Positions 18,705-29,648 of a stretch of DNA of 64,000 nucleotides are shown one piece after another; position 1 is the stretch's first letter; the number at the start of each line of letters is the position of its first letter. Position numbers and translations under genes: made by a program. The DNA is taken from assembly GCF_945901735.1 (NCBI RefSeq), contig NZ_CAMDLM010000011.1:40414-104413 (forward strand), written 5' to 3'. Source of the DNA: Limnohabitans sp. Rim8 (GTDB taxonomy: Bacteria > Pseudomonadota > Gammaproteobacteria > Burkholderiales > Burkholderiaceae_C). The notes beneath the pieces are model-generated. The model had not been told where the DNA came from. It was given only the letters and a program-made list of their open reading frames with translations, and did no database searches.

Positions 18705-19604
18705 ATGACCGACACCACCGCTGCCTCCACCGTTGCACCGCATGACCAAGCCCAGATCCTGGCGCAGGCCATGCCTTACATCCGCAAGTTCCATGGCAAG
18801 ACGCTGGTCATCAAATACGGCGGCAACGCCATGACCGATCCGGCCCTGCAGCAAGCCTTTGCCGAAGACGTGGTGCTGCTCAAGCTGGTGGGCATGAACC
18901 CGGTGGTGGTGCACGGCGGCGGCCCGCAAATCGAAACGGCTTTGAAGCGTTTGGGTAAAACCGGCGAATTCATTCAGGGCATGCGCGTGACCGATGCCGA
19001 AACCATGGAAGTCGTGGAGTGGGTGCTGGGCGGCGAAGTGCAGCAAGACATCGTGGGCATGATCAACCGCGCAGGCGGCAAAGCCGTGGGCCTGACGGGC
19101 CGTGACGGCGGCTTGATCCGCGCGAAAAAGCTGCGCCTGGTGGATGCCCAAGACCCGAGCAAAGAACACGATGTGGGCCAGGTCGGCGAGATCGAAAGCA
19201 TCGACCCCTCTATCCTGCAATGCCTGCAAGACGACGCCTTCATTCCCGTGGTCAGCCCCATTGGTTTTGGCATCAACAACGAAAGCTACAACATCAACGC
19301 CGACGTGGTGGCCGCCAAACTGGCCGCCGTGCTGCAAGCCGAAAAGTTGCTCATGCTCACCAACATCCGTGGCGTGCTCGATAAAGAAGGCAACCTGCTT
19401 ACCGATCTGACGCCCAACCGCATTGACGAGCTGTGTGCCGACGGCACCATCAGCGGCGGCATGATCCCCAAAATTGCGGGTGCACTCGATGCGGCCAAGA
19501 GCGGCGTCAACGCGGTGCACATCATCGACGGCCGCGTGCCCCACGCCATGCTGCTTGAGGTGCTGTCCGAGCAGGCTTTTGGCACCATGATCCGCAGCCG
19601 ATAA
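18705..19604 (+). CDS. argB: Acetylglutamate kinase
   Basis: Second step of arginine synthesis, phosphorylating N-acetylglutamate. The 299-residue amino-acid kinase has KYGGNAM (about 39-45), the [10 protein letters not shown] substrate loop (about 65) and SGGMIPKI near the C-terminus. The N-terminal extension before the kinase core is usual for the arginine-inhibited ArgB type with an N-terminal helix. It is followed 43 bp later by slmA, a common Burkholderiales order. Confidence 0.96.
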   Translation: MTDTTAASTVAPHDQAQILAQAMPYIRKFHGKTLVIKYGGNAMTDPALQQAFAEDVVLLKLVGMNPVVVHGGGPQIETALKRLGKTGEFIQGMRVTDAETMEVVEWVLGGEVQQDIVGMINRAGGKAVGLTGRDGGLIRAKKLRLVDAQDPSKEHDVGQVGEIESIDPSILQCLQDDAFIPVVSPIGFGINNESYNINADVVAAKLAAVLQAEKLLMLTNIRGVLDKEGNLLTDLTPNRIDELCADGTISGGMIPKIAGALDAAKSGVNAVHIIDGRVPHAMLLEVLSEQAFGTMIRSR

Positions 19605-19647
19605 AACCAGACCGACAGCAAGAGCGGCGACTCAACAAAGGGAAGAC

Positions 19648-20271
19648 ATGTCAGATTCAGATCCATCTTCAGAGCACGAGCGTGACGAGGAAGCGACGCC
19701 GGCACGCAAGCGGCCACGCCCCGGAGAGCGCCGGTTGCAGATATTGCAAACCCTGGTGGCCATGCTTGAGCAGCCTGGTGCTGAACGCGTCACCACTGCA
19801 GGCCTGGCCACCAAAATTGGCGTGAGCGAAGCGGCCTTGTACCGGCACTTTGCCAGCAAGGCGCAAATGTTCGAAGGCCTGATCGACTTTGTGGACCAGT
19901 CCGTCATGGGCCTGATCCGTCAAGTGACCGACCGTGAACCCGCCGGTCTGCAACAAGCCAGTCGCATCGTGGCGCTGCTGCTGCAATTTGCCGAAAAGAA
20001 CCCTGGCATGTGCCGCGTCATGAACGGCGACGCGCTGGTACTGGAGCACGAGCGCTTGCAAGAGCGCATCAACTTGCTGTTTGACAAGATCGAAGCGCAA
20101 CTGCGCCAATCTCTCAAAGGCACCGGATCCGCCACGTTCACATCCGATGCCCAAGTGACCGCATCCATCTTGGTGGCGTTCATTCAGGGGCGCTTGCAGC
20201 GCTTTGCCCATTCGGGCTTCAAGCGTTTGCCATCTGAGCATTTGCAGGCGGCGTTGGTGCGGATGATTTAA
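19648..20271 (+). CDS. slmA: Nucleoid occlusion factor SlmA (TetR fold)
   Basis: DNA-bound inhibitor of FtsZ assembly over the nucleoid. The 207-residue protein has a charged N-terminus, then the SlmA-type helix-turn-helix (TTAGLATKIGVSEAALYRHF, about 49-68) and an FtsZ-contact domain that includes the NPGMCRVMNGDALV stretch. It keeps the argB-slmA adjacency of relatives. A generic TetR regulator is the alternative, but the ERRLQILQTLVAMLEQPGAE start and KAQMFEGLI are SlmA-like. Confidence 0.9.
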   Translation: MSDSDPSSEHERDEEATPARKRPRPGERRLQILQTLVAMLEQPGAERVTTAGLATKIGVSEAALYRHFASKAQMFEGLIDFVDQSVMGLIRQVTDREPAGLQQASRIVALLLQFAEKNPGMCRVMNGDALVLEHERLQERINLLFDKIEAQLRQSLKGTGSATFTSDAQVTASILVAFIQGRLQRFAHSGFKRLPSEHLQAALVRMI

Positions 20272-20300
20272 GCAAGCTTTGGTTCTGCCTTGAGTCAGAG

Positions 20301-20332
20301 GGCTTGCAACTTAAGTGGTTAATTTGCAAGCC
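20301..20332. terminator. Stem-loop between slmA and the convergent MocR gene
   Basis: GGCTTGCAA at 20301-20309 pairs exactly with TTGCAAGCC at 20324-20332 around a 14-nt loop. It sits in the 144-bp gap between two convergent genes and could terminate in both directions, although no T-run follows. Confidence 0.45.
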
Positions 20333-20415
20333 ATGGGCAGCTCGCTTGGCAGGACGGCGACCTTTTTCCGCCAATAGACCAGAGCCTGCCCGTAGGCGAC
20401 TTGTTTCAAGTGGCG

Positions 20416-21918
20416 TCATGAATTCATCTTGATGTCTTTGAAAGCTTGTTGGATTTCACGCACACCAGCATCGATCAATGAGCCATGGATGGCTGAATAC
20501 CCTAAGCGAAAGTAAGCTTGGTTCTTGTTCGATGATTTACTGAAGAAAATATCACCTGGCTCAATCAAGACGCCACGAGTAGCGCATAAATCTGCCAAAG
20601 ACTGGCTGTTCAAACTCTCAGGCCCCTTGATCCAGGCGCCAGAACCTCCTTGTGAGGGAACGATTTCAAAATCTGGCAAATATTTTGAAAATGCACTGGT
20701 CAAAATTTCGCGCCGCTCTTTGTAAGTCACGTTCAACTTGCGCATAAATGCATCGTGGTGCCCTTGTGCAATAAACAAGCTGGCTGTGTGCGAGTTGTTG
20801 GTGGCTTCATGGCGCATGATCAATCGACGCAAGGCCCGAAGCTCGCGTATCAATTCAGCAGGTGCAACGATATAGCCAATTCTCAGGCCGTGCACCAGTG
20901 TTTTGGACAGGCTGCCAAGGTAAATAACCCGACCATCCGTATCCAGGCTTTTCAGCGCAGGCAGAGGGCGACCGGAAAAGTTCAATTCACTCTCATGGTC
21001 GTCTTCGAATAAAACAACATCACGTTTTTTGGCCAACCCCAAGATCTCCTGTCTGCGACTCAATGGCATGGTGACGGTGGTGGGGCACTGATGACTGGGG
21101 GTCACGAAAACATAGGCACATTGCCCCATGGCACGAGAGGCAGTCAGTCCGTCGGCATCCATGGGCAGTGCTTTGACATGGTCGCTGCGCAGCAAAAAAT
21201 TATTGCGCGCATCCGGGTACCCAGGGTCTTCTATGCCAACAACGGTTTTTTTATCGACCAACACATTGGCCAACAGGTAGCAGGCCATTTGCGAGCCTGC
21301 GGTCACAAGAATTTCATCGCGCCTGGCCATGATGCCTCTTGCTGGCAACAATCGGTGTTGAATCTGCTCCACCAAGGCCTCAGAGTCGCGGTCAATATGG
21401 TTCTGAGCCCATTTCTTGACAGCCGGTACAAACAAGGCTTGGTGAGAGCAGGCGCGCCATTCTTTGAGCGGCACCAAGCTTGCGTCAAATTGGCCATAAA
21501 CAAAAGGATAAGCGTAATCCTGCCAGTTAGCGGGTTTGATGATGTTGCGCTGATTGATCAGGTGCGATTTAAACCGCTCAGACCACTTCAAGCCTGCGGT
21601 TACAGGCTCTGAAGGGGGCGATCGGTCTACCTGGCCAAGCAAAATATCGCCATTGACGATCAGCCCACTTCGAGGACTGGCAATCAGAAACCCCTTGTCA
21701 ACGAGCACTTGTAAAGCCAGTGAAACCGTGTTGCGAGACAAGCCCAAGGCACTCGACAGCGCGCGACTGGTTGGAACTTTTGCGCCAGGCGGAATGAGGC
21801 CCATCAAAATGGAGTGCACCATCATCTCTCGCACTCGACCTTGAAGCGTGGCACTGTTGCCAGAAAATTTTGGAAAAAGTTTGGCCCAAATATCAGTGAT
21901 TTCCTGTTTTTGCCGCAT
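20416..21918 (-). CDS. MocR-type GntR regulator with aminotransferase-like domain
   Basis: A 500-residue regulator with an N-terminal winged helix (about 25-95, PTSRALSSALGLSRNTVSLA) joined to a fold-type I aminotransferase domain that binds PLP; the PLP lysine is in YLGSLSKTLVHGLRIGY near residue 330. Relatives include TauR and PdxR, which sense amino compounds as PLP adducts. The ATG at 21918 has AGGA upstream, better than the further start at 21981. It diverges from the sulfonate operon at 22198, its likely target. An effector with an amino group would fit a taurine-, cysteate- or cysteinolate-type substrate. Confidence 0.9.
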   Translation of the reverse strand: MRQKQEITDIWAKLFPKFSGNSATLQGRVREMMVHSILMGLIPPGAKVPTSRALSSALGLSRNTVSLALQVLVDKGFLIASPRSGLIVNGDILLGQVDRSPPSEPVTAGLKWSERFKSHLINQRNIIKPANWQDYAYPFVYGQFDASLVPLKEWRACSHQALFVPAVKKWAQNHIDRDSEALVEQIQHRLLPARGIMARRDEILVTAGSQMACYLLANVLVDKKTVVGIEDPGYPDARNNFLLRSDHVKALPMDADGLTASRAMGQCAYVFVTPSHQCPTTVTMPLSRRQEILGLAKKRDVVLFEDDHESELNFSGRPLPALKSLDTDGRVIYLGSLSKTLVHGLRIGYIVAPAELIRELRALRRLIMRHEATNNSHTASLFIAQGHHDAFMRKLNVTYKERREILTSAFSKYLPDFEIVPSQGGSGAWIKGPESLNSQSLADLCATRGVLIEPGDIFFSKSSNKNQAYFRLGYSAIHGSLIDAGVREIQQAFKDIKMNS

Positions 21919-22058
21919 GCTTTTTTCCTGTTCAACACTGTGATTGAGGCGACACCTGGTTGATACGCAGGCATCAAGCAAGGGTTAACCCGGAATTATT
22001 TAAGGGTGGGTCTGAGGTTTTGTTAGTGAAGCCAACAAAATTTCAACTTATTGAATTT

Positions 22059-22089
22059 TGGCACTATACAAAATTTAATCTGGCACTAT
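22059..22089. promoter_or_regulatory. Direct repeat of TGGCACTAT, candidate MocR operator
   Basis: TGGCACTAT occurs at 22059-22067 and 22081-22089, a start-to-start distance of 22 bp (two helical turns), in the divergent gap between the MocR gene and the ABC operon. Direct repeats spaced like this are characteristic of MocR/TauR operators. The first copy is also bracketed by AATTTTG (22054-22060) and CAAAATT (22069-22075), and another CAAAATT lies at 22036-22042. A possible promoter, TTGAAT-N16-TTTAAT (22052-22079), overlaps the repeat. Confidence 0.65.
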
Positions 22090-22197
22090 TTTTAAAAAAT
22101 AGCTTTATCTACCATTGATTGAGGTCATGTGTGATGAGAGCATGTGAACCGATTTCAGTCCACCAAATTCCCGCAACTTTTTTACTGAAAAAACACC

Positions 22198-23196
22198 ATG
22201 AAAAATCTGCTCAAAACACTGCTAGTCGGCTCAGCATTTACTTTCGGTCTCGTGTCTCTTGCCGTAGTGCAAACCAAGGTGGTGATCGGCCACTTTGGTG
22301 ACCCGTTACCTTACAAAGCGCTAATTGCTGATGGGACGCTGGACAAGGCGACCGGTTGGACCATTGAATGGCGTCAGTTCGCCTCGGGCGCAGAAGTCAA
22401 CGCAGCAATGGCCTCTGGCGGCATTCAAATTTCTGAAATCGGCTCTTCGCCACTCTCAGCCGGCCTGAGCTCCGGAATTGATTATCAGGTGATCTCCTTT
22501 GGCAAAGTCATTGACAGCTCCGAAGCATTGGTCACCCGTAATGGTTCAGGCATTGACAAACCTGCTGACCTGAAAGGCAAGCGCATTGCGGTGCCGATTG
22601 GCTCCACCGCGCATTTCTCCCTCATGGGCGCACTGAAGATGTATGGCATGACTGAAAAAGACGTCTCCATACTCGGCATGTCGCCAGCCGAAATCGCCGC
22701 AGCGTGGGCGCGAAACGACATTGATGCGGCTTTTGTTTGGGTTCCTGTTCAAGCCAAATTGCGTGAAAACGGCAAGGTCATGGTTACCGCAGGTGAAGTT
22801 GCCAAGACAGGCTTTCCCACCTTCAATGCCTGGGTAGCTACCAACAAATTTTCGGCAGCCAATCGCACAGGGTTGATCGCCTTCCTGAAAGCCATGAATG
22901 AGATCAATACCGACTACCACCGCAACAAGGCCGCATGGAACGCGGATTCGCCCAAAGTCAAGGCCGTGGCGGCCAATGTGGGTGTGACTTCTGCAGCAGT
23001 GGTGCCCATGCTCGATGGCACGACTTACCCAGACGGAAATCTGGTCATGTCCGCCACCTGGATGGGCGGCGGTGCAGCCACCACCATCAAGTCCACCGCC
23101 GAATTCCTCAAGGGCGCGGGCCGCATCGCCAGGACGGCAGACGATTACAGCAAATTTATCAACCCTGAATTTGCAAGAGCGGCTGCAGGCAGGTAA
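22198..23196 (+). CDS. ABC sulfonate-type substrate-binding protein (TauA/SsuA family)
   Basis: A 332-residue periplasmic binding protein of the TauA/SsuA/NrtA class. The N-terminus is a signal peptide (KNLLKTLLVG and a hydrophobic core to about residue 25) but the cleavage region reads LAVVQ where AXA would be expected. TauA-like features include VVIGHFGDPLPY, the GEVNAAM-type segment and the LKGKRIAVPIGSTAHF loop. It heads the operon with the ATPase and permease behind it. The ligand is inferred to be a small organosulfonate from the catabolic genes downstream; the closest named paralogues bind taurine or alkanesulfonates. Confidence 0.88.
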   Translation: MKNLLKTLLVGSAFTFGLVSLAVVQTKVVIGHFGDPLPYKALIADGTLDKATGWTIEWRQFASGAEVNAAMASGGIQISEIGSSPLSAGLSSGIDYQVISFGKVIDSSEALVTRNGSGIDKPADLKGKRIAVPIGSTAHFSLMGALKMYGMTEKDVSILGMSPAEIAAAWARNDIDAAFVWVPVQAKLRENGKVMVTAGEVAKTGFPTFNAWVATNKFSAANRTGLIAFLKAMNEINTDYHRNKAAWNADSPKVKAVAANVGVTSAAVVPMLDGTTYPDGNLVMSATWMGGGAATTIKSTAEFLKGAGRIARTADDYSKFINPEFARAAAGR

Positions 23197-23212
23197 TTGG
23201 CTTCGCATGCAT

Positions 23213-23252
23213 CGCGTGTTGGCCTGACCTGCGCCGGCTTGGTCAACACGCG
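23213..23252 (+). other. Stem-loop after the binding-protein gene
   Basis: CGCGTGTTG (23213-23221) pairs exactly with CAACACGCG (23244-23252). It lies between the binding-protein and ATPase genes. Such hairpins often stabilise or partially terminate the transcript so that binding protein exceeds transporter; no T-run follows, so mRNA stabilisation is the likelier role. Confidence 0.55.
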
Positions 23253-23275
23253 ACACAAAACCCTTGAGACCCACC

Positions 23276-24070
23276 ATGACTGCACTTGCCATCAAAAACG
23301 CTTCGGTGTTTTATCCGGTTCCTGGTAAGCCGCCTGTTCACGCTCTTAAAAACATCAATCTCGAAATTCTTGAGAAAGAGTTTGTGGTGGCATTGGGGGC
23401 ATCGGGATGCGGCAAATCAACTCTGCTCAATCTCATTGCCGGATTCATGGCGCCCAGCGAGGGTGAAATTTCTCTCAATGGCCGCGTCGTCACTGGGCCC
23501 GGTGCTGACCGTTCGGTGGTGTTTCAAAAGCATGCGTTATTACCTTGGCTCAACGTGCTGGAAAACGTCGCTTTCGGCTTGAAAATTCAAGGTCACGACA
23601 AAGCCAAGCGCGAAAGCATTGCGCGAGACTTCATCAAGTTACTCGGCCTGGAGCAGTTTGAGCAATCTGCCACCTATGAGCTTTCGGGCGGTATGCAGCA
23701 GCGTGTTGGTATTGCCCGGGCGCTGACCAGTGACCCAGCAATTTTGCTCATGGACGAACCGTTGGGCGCGCTAGATGCGCTGACGCGAGAGCGCGCGCAA
23801 GAGCTGATTTTGAAAGTTTGGCGCGACACCGGAAAGATGGTGTTTTTCATCACCCACAGCGTAGAGGAAGCCCTGTTTATGGGCACCAAGCTGATCGTCA
23901 TGTCACCTCGCCCTGGCCGCATTTCGCATGTTTTCGACTTGCCATTTAGCCGGCGCTATTTTGAGACTGGTAATGCGCGAGAGATTAAAGCCTCTACAGA
24001 GTTTATTGCCCTCAGAGAAGAGATTTTGAAAATTATCTTTGCTGACGAAGCAGGAGCCCTTGATGAGTGA
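23276..24070 (+). CDS. ABC importer ATPase (TauB/SsuB type)
   Basis: A 264-residue ATPase for the sulfonate-type importer. Walker A is GASGCGKST (about 43-51), the signature is LSGGMQQRVGIARAL (about 138), and Walker B is ILLMDEPLGALD. The GGMQQR form of the signature and the RPGRI segment near residue 215 are typical of the nitrate/sulfonate/taurine class. The ATG at 23276 is chosen over one 12 bases upstream by alignment with the family N-terminus. It overlaps the permease gene by 8 bp. Confidence 0.92.
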   Translation: MTALAIKNASVFYPVPGKPPVHALKNINLEILEKEFVVALGASGCGKSTLLNLIAGFMAPSEGEISLNGRVVTGPGADRSVVFQKHALLPWLNVLENVAFGLKIQGHDKAKRESIARDFIKLLGLEQFEQSATYELSGGMQQRVGIARALTSDPAILLMDEPLGALDALTRERAQELILKVWRDTGKMVFFITHSVEEALFMGTKLIVMSPRPGRISHVFDLPFSRRYFETGNAREIKASTEFIALREEILKIIFADEAGALDE

Positions 24071-24923
24071 TGCCCACACAAATTCCGGTACTGCCTTTTT
24101 GTCTGTCCTCATGAAGGCAAAGCCAGCCAAGCCCGGCGAAATATATGGCGTACCTGGCCAAGGCGATAGCTTAAAAATCAGTGCGTTCGTGATTGCTTGC
24201 CTGATTTTTTTCTGGTGGTTTGTCACCTATGCCGGCTTCATCAAGCCGCTTTTCTTACCTTCCCCGATGGACGTGATCAATGCTCTTACGACCATGCTGA
24301 GAGACGGGTTTACGGGCGTCAGCTTTTGGGAACATACATGGATCAGCACTCTGCGGGTTTTTGGCGCATTCTTGCTCGCCTGCGTGATCGGGATTCCTCT
24401 GGGCATTGCAATGGGCATGAGCCCGCTTGCACGCGGTATTTTTGATCCACCGATTGAATTCTATCGCCCAATTCCACCACTGGCCTATCTGCCGCTCATG
24501 ATCATCTGGTTTGGCATTGATGAGTTATCCAAGGTACTGCTGATCTTCCTGTCGGTGCTCGCACCGTTGGTATTGGGGGCGCGCGCAGGCGTTAGGTCGG
24601 CAGCCATAGAGCAGATTCATGCCGCCTATTCATTCGGAGCGACGCGCTGGCAAGTGATTCGTATGGTCATTTTGCCGGCAGCGATGCCAGAGATCATTAC
24701 TGCGATGCGCGTTGGCATTGGCTTTGGCTGGACGACGCTGGTGGCTGCCGAAATGGTCGCCGCTACCTCTGGCTTGGGGTACACCGTTTTGTCAGCGTCC
24801 AGGTTTTTGCAAACGGATATTGTCATTATGGGGATTGTGGTGATCGCGATCATTGCTTATGCCTTTGACCACCTGGTGCGTTTTGTTGAGCGACGCGTTG
24901 TGCCCTGGAAGGGGCGTGGGTGA
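24063..24923 (+). CDS. ABC importer permease (TauC/SsuC type)
   Basis: A 286-residue inner-membrane permease with about six membrane segments and the EAA loop AAYSFGATRWQVIRMVILPAA near residue 190. It begins within the last codons of the ATPase gene (ATGAGTGA), so the two are translationally coupled. The cytoplasmic N-terminal tail of about 45 residues is long for the family. Together with the two preceding genes it makes a complete importer. Confidence 0.92.
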   Translation: MSDAHTNSGTAFLSVLMKAKPAKPGEIYGVPGQGDSLKISAFVIACLIFFWWFVTYAGFIKPLFLPSPMDVINALTTMLRDGFTGVSFWEHTWISTLRVFGAFLLACVIGIPLGIAMGMSPLARGIFDPPIEFYRPIPPLAYLPLMIIWFGIDELSKVLLIFLSVLAPLVLGARAGVRSAAIEQIHAAYSFGATRWQVIRMVILPAAMPEIITAMRVGIGFGWTTLVAAEMVAATSGLGYTVLSASRFLQTDIVIMGIVVIAIIAYAFDHLVRFVERRVVPWKGRG

Positions 24924-24943
24924 TTCATTTCAAACTTTTTTGA

Positions 24944-26272
<1,329 letters not shown>

Positions 26273-26279
26273 TCAAGCC

Positions 26280-27524
26280 ATGTCCTCAAGCATCTCCACA
26301 CCCACTTCTGCCATGCCGCTTGAGCCTGACGGCCTGTGGTTCGGCAAAGACTTGAGCACCAGCGAGCCGATACCTGAAGAAGCCATCGAGCGCGCCATTG
26401 CTCTCATGCGTTCGGGACGCTTGCACCGTTACGGTGAGCAAGGCAAGGGTTATCCGGAGCCTTCGCTGCTGGAGCAAGAATACGCTGAATATGTGGGCAG
26501 CAAATACTGCGTAGCCGTCAGTTCCTGCGGTGCGGCAATGTTCATTGCGCTCAAGGCGCTGGGTGTGAGAACGGGAGACAAGGTGTTAACCAATACCTTC
26601 ACACTGTCTCCTGTACCGGGGGCCATTGCCCATGCTGGCGCTGATGCGATTTTGATCGAAACCAGCGACAACTACATGACTGACTTGGCTGACCTGGAGC
26701 GCAAGGCAGCGACAAGTGGTGCCAAAGTTTTTTTGCTCTCGCACATGCGTGGCCACATTGCTGACTTGCAAGCCATCAAAGCCATTTGCGATCAAAACGG
26801 CATCGCGATCGTGGAAGACTGCGCTCACACCATGGGCGCAAAGTGGGATGGGAAACACACGGGTACTTGGGGCGATGTGGGTTGCTACAGCGCGCAAACT
26901 TACAAACACATCAACTCGGGTGAAGGTGGTTTGCTGGTGACCGATGACGAGGATGTCGCAGCCCAAGCCATATTGATGTCGGGTTGCTACATGATGTACG
27001 ACCAGCATGTCCTCAAGCCCAATGCAGAGGTGTTTGAGCGTTGGAAGTACGTCACACCCAATTTCAGTATGCGCATGTCAAACTTGGCCGCTGCATTGCT
27101 GCGGCCACAAATCGGGCAGTTGGGAGATCGTGGCCGCCGTTGGAATCATATTTACGCCACACTTGAGCGCGAGCTGACAAAAGCACAACATGTGATGGTT
27201 CCTGCGCGCGATCCAAGAGAAGAATTCATTGCCAGCTCGATTCAATTCACCTTGAATCTAAAGCCACATCAAATTGAGCAATTTCTCAAGCAATGCGGTT
27301 TGCGTGGTCTCTACATCAAGTGGTTTGGCACCCCTGCACCGGTCGCATTTACCAGCAATTACGAGCACTGGCATTACCTTGCCTGCAAGCCTGAAATTCC
27401 AAATTCAAAGGCAGTTTTGGATCAATTGCTGGATTTGCGCACGCCCTTGTCGTTGACCGACGAGGACTGCGTTTTGATCGGAAAAATCGTCTTGGTTTCT
27501 ACCCAGATAGCCGCAGCAACTTAG
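26280..27524 (+). CDS. DegT/DnrJ/EryC1 family PLP aminotransferase
   Basis: A 414-residue fold-type I aminotransferase-like protein of the DegT family, which usually transaminates keto-sugars. D180 (IVEDCAH) and the Schiff-base K209 ([14 protein letters not shown]) are in place, so it should be a catalytic aminotransferase. It starts 7 bp after the HisD-family gene and is followed by cuyA. In this setting a keto-sulfonate such as 3-hydroxy-2-oxopropanesulfonate or 3-sulfopyruvate is a plausible partner, either making or breaking the C2 amine of a C3 sulfonate. DegT proteins are not part of the textbook DHPS, taurine or cysteate pathways. Confidence 0.85.
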   Translation: MSSSISTPTSAMPLEPDGLWFGKDLSTSEPIPEEAIERAIALMRSGRLHRYGEQGKGYPEPSLLEQEYAEYVGSKYCVAVSSCGAAMFIALKALGVRTGDKVLTNTFTLSPVPGAIAHAGADAILIETSDNYMTDLADLERKAATSGAKVFLLSHMRGHIADLQAIKAICDQNGIAIVEDCAHTMGAKWDGKHTGTWGDVGCYSAQTYKHINSGEGGLLVTDDEDVAAQAILMSGCYMMYDQHVLKPNAEVFERWKYVTPNFSMRMSNLAAALLRPQIGQLGDRGRRWNHIYATLERELTKAQHVMVPARDPREEFIASSIQFTLNLKPHQIEQFLKQCGLRGLYIKWFGTPAPVAFTSNYEHWHYLACKPEIPNSKAVLDQLLDLRTPLSLTDEDCVLIGKIVLVSTQIAAAT

Positions 27525-27570
27525 AGATCACGGGTACTGCATCCATTTCAAACCACAAAAGAAAGCACAT

Positions 27571-28581
27571 ATGAAAATCACCAACTTCCCCCGAGTTCGC
27601 ATCACCCATGGTCCTACACCGCTTGAATTCATGCCCCGCATGACGGAGGCATTGGGTGGCCCCAACCTTTACATCAAACGGGACGACTGTACTGGGCTGG
27701 GCTCTGGCGGTAACAAAACGCGCAAGCTTGAGTTTTTGATGGCCGATGCCGTCAAGCACGGTGCAGACACCATCATCACGCAAGGTGCCACCCAATCCAA
27801 CCACGCACGTCAGACCGTGGCCATTGCCGCAAAGATGGGCATGAAGTGCGAAATAATCCTCGAAGATCGCACCGGTTCGAAAGATGAAAATTACAAAAAA
27901 TCTGGAAACGTTTTCCTCGATATTTTGTATGGTGCCAACGTGCAAGAAGTGCCAGGCGGAACAGACATGAATGCCGCTATGGCCAAGCTGGCTGAAGAGC
28001 TGGTTGCCAAAGGCCAGAAGCCCTACATCATTCCTGGCGGCGGCTCTAACCCCATTGGTGCACTGGGTTATGTGGTTTGTGCATTAGAGTTGGTCGATCA
28101 GTTCAATACCCAAGGATTAAATGTCAGTTCCGTGGTGCACGCCACCGGAAGTGCCGGCACACAGGCTGGTTTGGTGGCTGGATTTGAAGGCACACGCAGT
28201 CAGATTCCGGTACTGGGCATTGGCGTGCGTGCTGCTAAAGAAACCCAAGAAACCAACGTCTACAACCTGGCCGTCAAAACAGCCGAACTCTTGGGTGTGC
28301 CCGGCAGCATCAGTCGCGACAGCGTGAAAGCCAACTGCGATTATGTGGGTGGCGGTTACGGTGTCCCGACAGACGGCATGATTGAAGCCGTGACGATGAT
28401 GGCCAGACTCGAAGGGATATTGCTTGACCCTGTGTATTCGGGTAAGGGCATGGCGGGCCTGATTGATCTGTGCCGCAAGGGGCATTTCAAGAAGGGAGAA
28501 AACGTCGTTTTCCTGCACACCGGTGGCTCGGTAGCGCTGTACGGCTACATGGATGCTTTTAATGGTTTGGAACCTCTTTAA
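27571..28581 (+). CDS. cuyA: L-cysteate sulfo-lyase
   Basis: PLP enzyme splitting L-cysteate into pyruvate, ammonia and sulfite. The 336-residue protein belongs to the ACC deaminase/D-cysteine desulfhydrase fold-type II family, with PLP lysine K49 in GSGGNKTRK and the substrate loop [12 protein letters not shown] (71-82). The HARQT form, where D-cysteine desulfhydrases usually have HVRQT, and the importer and exporter neighbours support CuyA over D-cysteine desulfhydrase. AAAGAAAG precedes the ATG. The released sulfite would be removed by the next gene product. Confidence 0.85.
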   Translation: MKITNFPRVRITHGPTPLEFMPRMTEALGGPNLYIKRDDCTGLGSGGNKTRKLEFLMADAVKHGADTIITQGATQSNHARQTVAIAAKMGMKCEIILEDRTGSKDENYKKSGNVFLDILYGANVQEVPGGTDMNAAMAKLAEELVAKGQKPYIIPGGGSNPIGALGYVVCALELVDQFNTQGLNVSSVVHATGSAGTQAGLVAGFEGTRSQIPVLGIGVRAAKETQETNVYNLAVKTAELLGVPGSISRDSVKANCDYVGGGYGVPTDGMIEAVTMMARLEGILLDPVYSGKGMAGLIDLCRKGHFKKGENVVFLHTGGSVALYGYMDAFNGLEPL

Positions 28582-28592
28582 GTCCTGACTTG

Positions 28593-29624
28593 ATGACTAA
28601 GCTTGCGCCGGGTTCTGCACTGGAGTTTACAAAATCACGTGCACCCGGCCTGCTGGTGACCCTTGTGGTCGCAATGGCTGCTGCCTTTTTAGGCAGCCAT
28701 TACAAAGGCTCGGTGCTCCTTTTTGCCCTGCTGCTTGGGTTAGCCTTGCATTTTGTCAGCGAAGACAAACGGTGTTCTGCTGGCATTCAGTTTGCGTCCA
28801 GTACGGTTTTGCGTCTTGGTGTTGCCTTGCTGGGCTTGAGGATAACGATTGACCACGTCGTCACGCTGGGCTGGCAAACCGTTGTCGCTTTGATGCTGGC
28901 CGTGAGTCTTACGATTTTGATGGGCTTGTTCTTAGCCCGATTGTTTAAAGTGGAAAGCAGCTTGGGTTTGTTGATAGGGGGGGCAACCGCTATTTGCGGT
29001 GCATCAGCCGCACTGGCCATTTCAAGCGTATTGCCCAAAAACGCCCACCTCGAGCGCAATACCACTTTGACGGTGGTGGGTGTGACCACCCTGTCCACCA
29101 TGGCGATGGTGGTGTACCCGCTCATCACAAAGTGGCTGGGTTTTGATGAGGTGATGTCAGGCAAGTTTATAGGCGCAACGATTCACGATGTAGCGCAGGT
29201 GGTTGGTGCTGGCTACAGTCTGTCTACAGAAGCGGGTGATGCGGCAACCATCACCAAGTTGATGCGGGTGGCTTTTTTGATGCCCGTGCTGGTTGTCATC
29301 TCCTTGGTGCTTCGCGTTCGAACGGCTGACAAGCCGGCATCGGAAGATGATGTGAACACTTCCAAAACGCCATTGCTCCCATGGTTCACCGTTGCGTTTG
29401 TCGTATTCATGTTGCTCAACAGCACGGGTTGGGTTCCCACCAGCGTGCAGTCTGGAGCATCCTTTTTATCGCAATCATTTCTGGTGCTTGCCATTGCGGG
29501 CGTGGGTTTGAAGACCTCTCTTAAAGAGGTCACTCAGCTCGGCTGGAGGCCAATAGCCATGATTTTCTTTGTCACTCTTGGCTTGGCATTTATGGCTGGT
29601 GGTTATTTGATCACCGTTCAATGA
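28593..29624 (+). CDS. YeiH/UPF0324 family membrane exporter (putative sulfite/sulfate)
   Basis: A 343-residue integral membrane protein of the YeiH (UPF0324, putative sulfate exporter) family with about ten membrane segments and the hallmark GGATAICGASAALAISS near residue 130 and FIGATIHDVAQVVGAGYS near 190. It begins 11 bp after cuyA. The link with CuyA suggests export of the sulfite made by C-S cleavage. ATG at 28593 is preferred to a TTG three bases upstream. Transport direction and ion are inferred from family and context. Confidence 0.87.
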   Translation: MTKLAPGSALEFTKSRAPGLLVTLVVAMAAAFLGSHYKGSVLLFALLLGLALHFVSEDKRCSAGIQFASSTVLRLGVALLGLRITIDHVVTLGWQTVVALMLAVSLTILMGLFLARLFKVESSLGLLIGGATAICGASAALAISSVLPKNAHLERNTTLTVVGVTTLSTMAMVVYPLITKWLGFDEVMSGKFIGATIHDVAQVVGAGYSLSTEAGDAATITKLMRVAFLMPVLVVISLVLRVRTADKPASEDDVNTSKTPLLPWFTVAFVVFMLLNSTGWVPTSVQSGASFLSQSFLVLAIAGVGLKTSLKEVTQLGWRPIAMIFFVTLGLAFMAGGYLITVQ

Positions 29625-29648
29625 GCAATATCTGTAGGAGTCACCATC

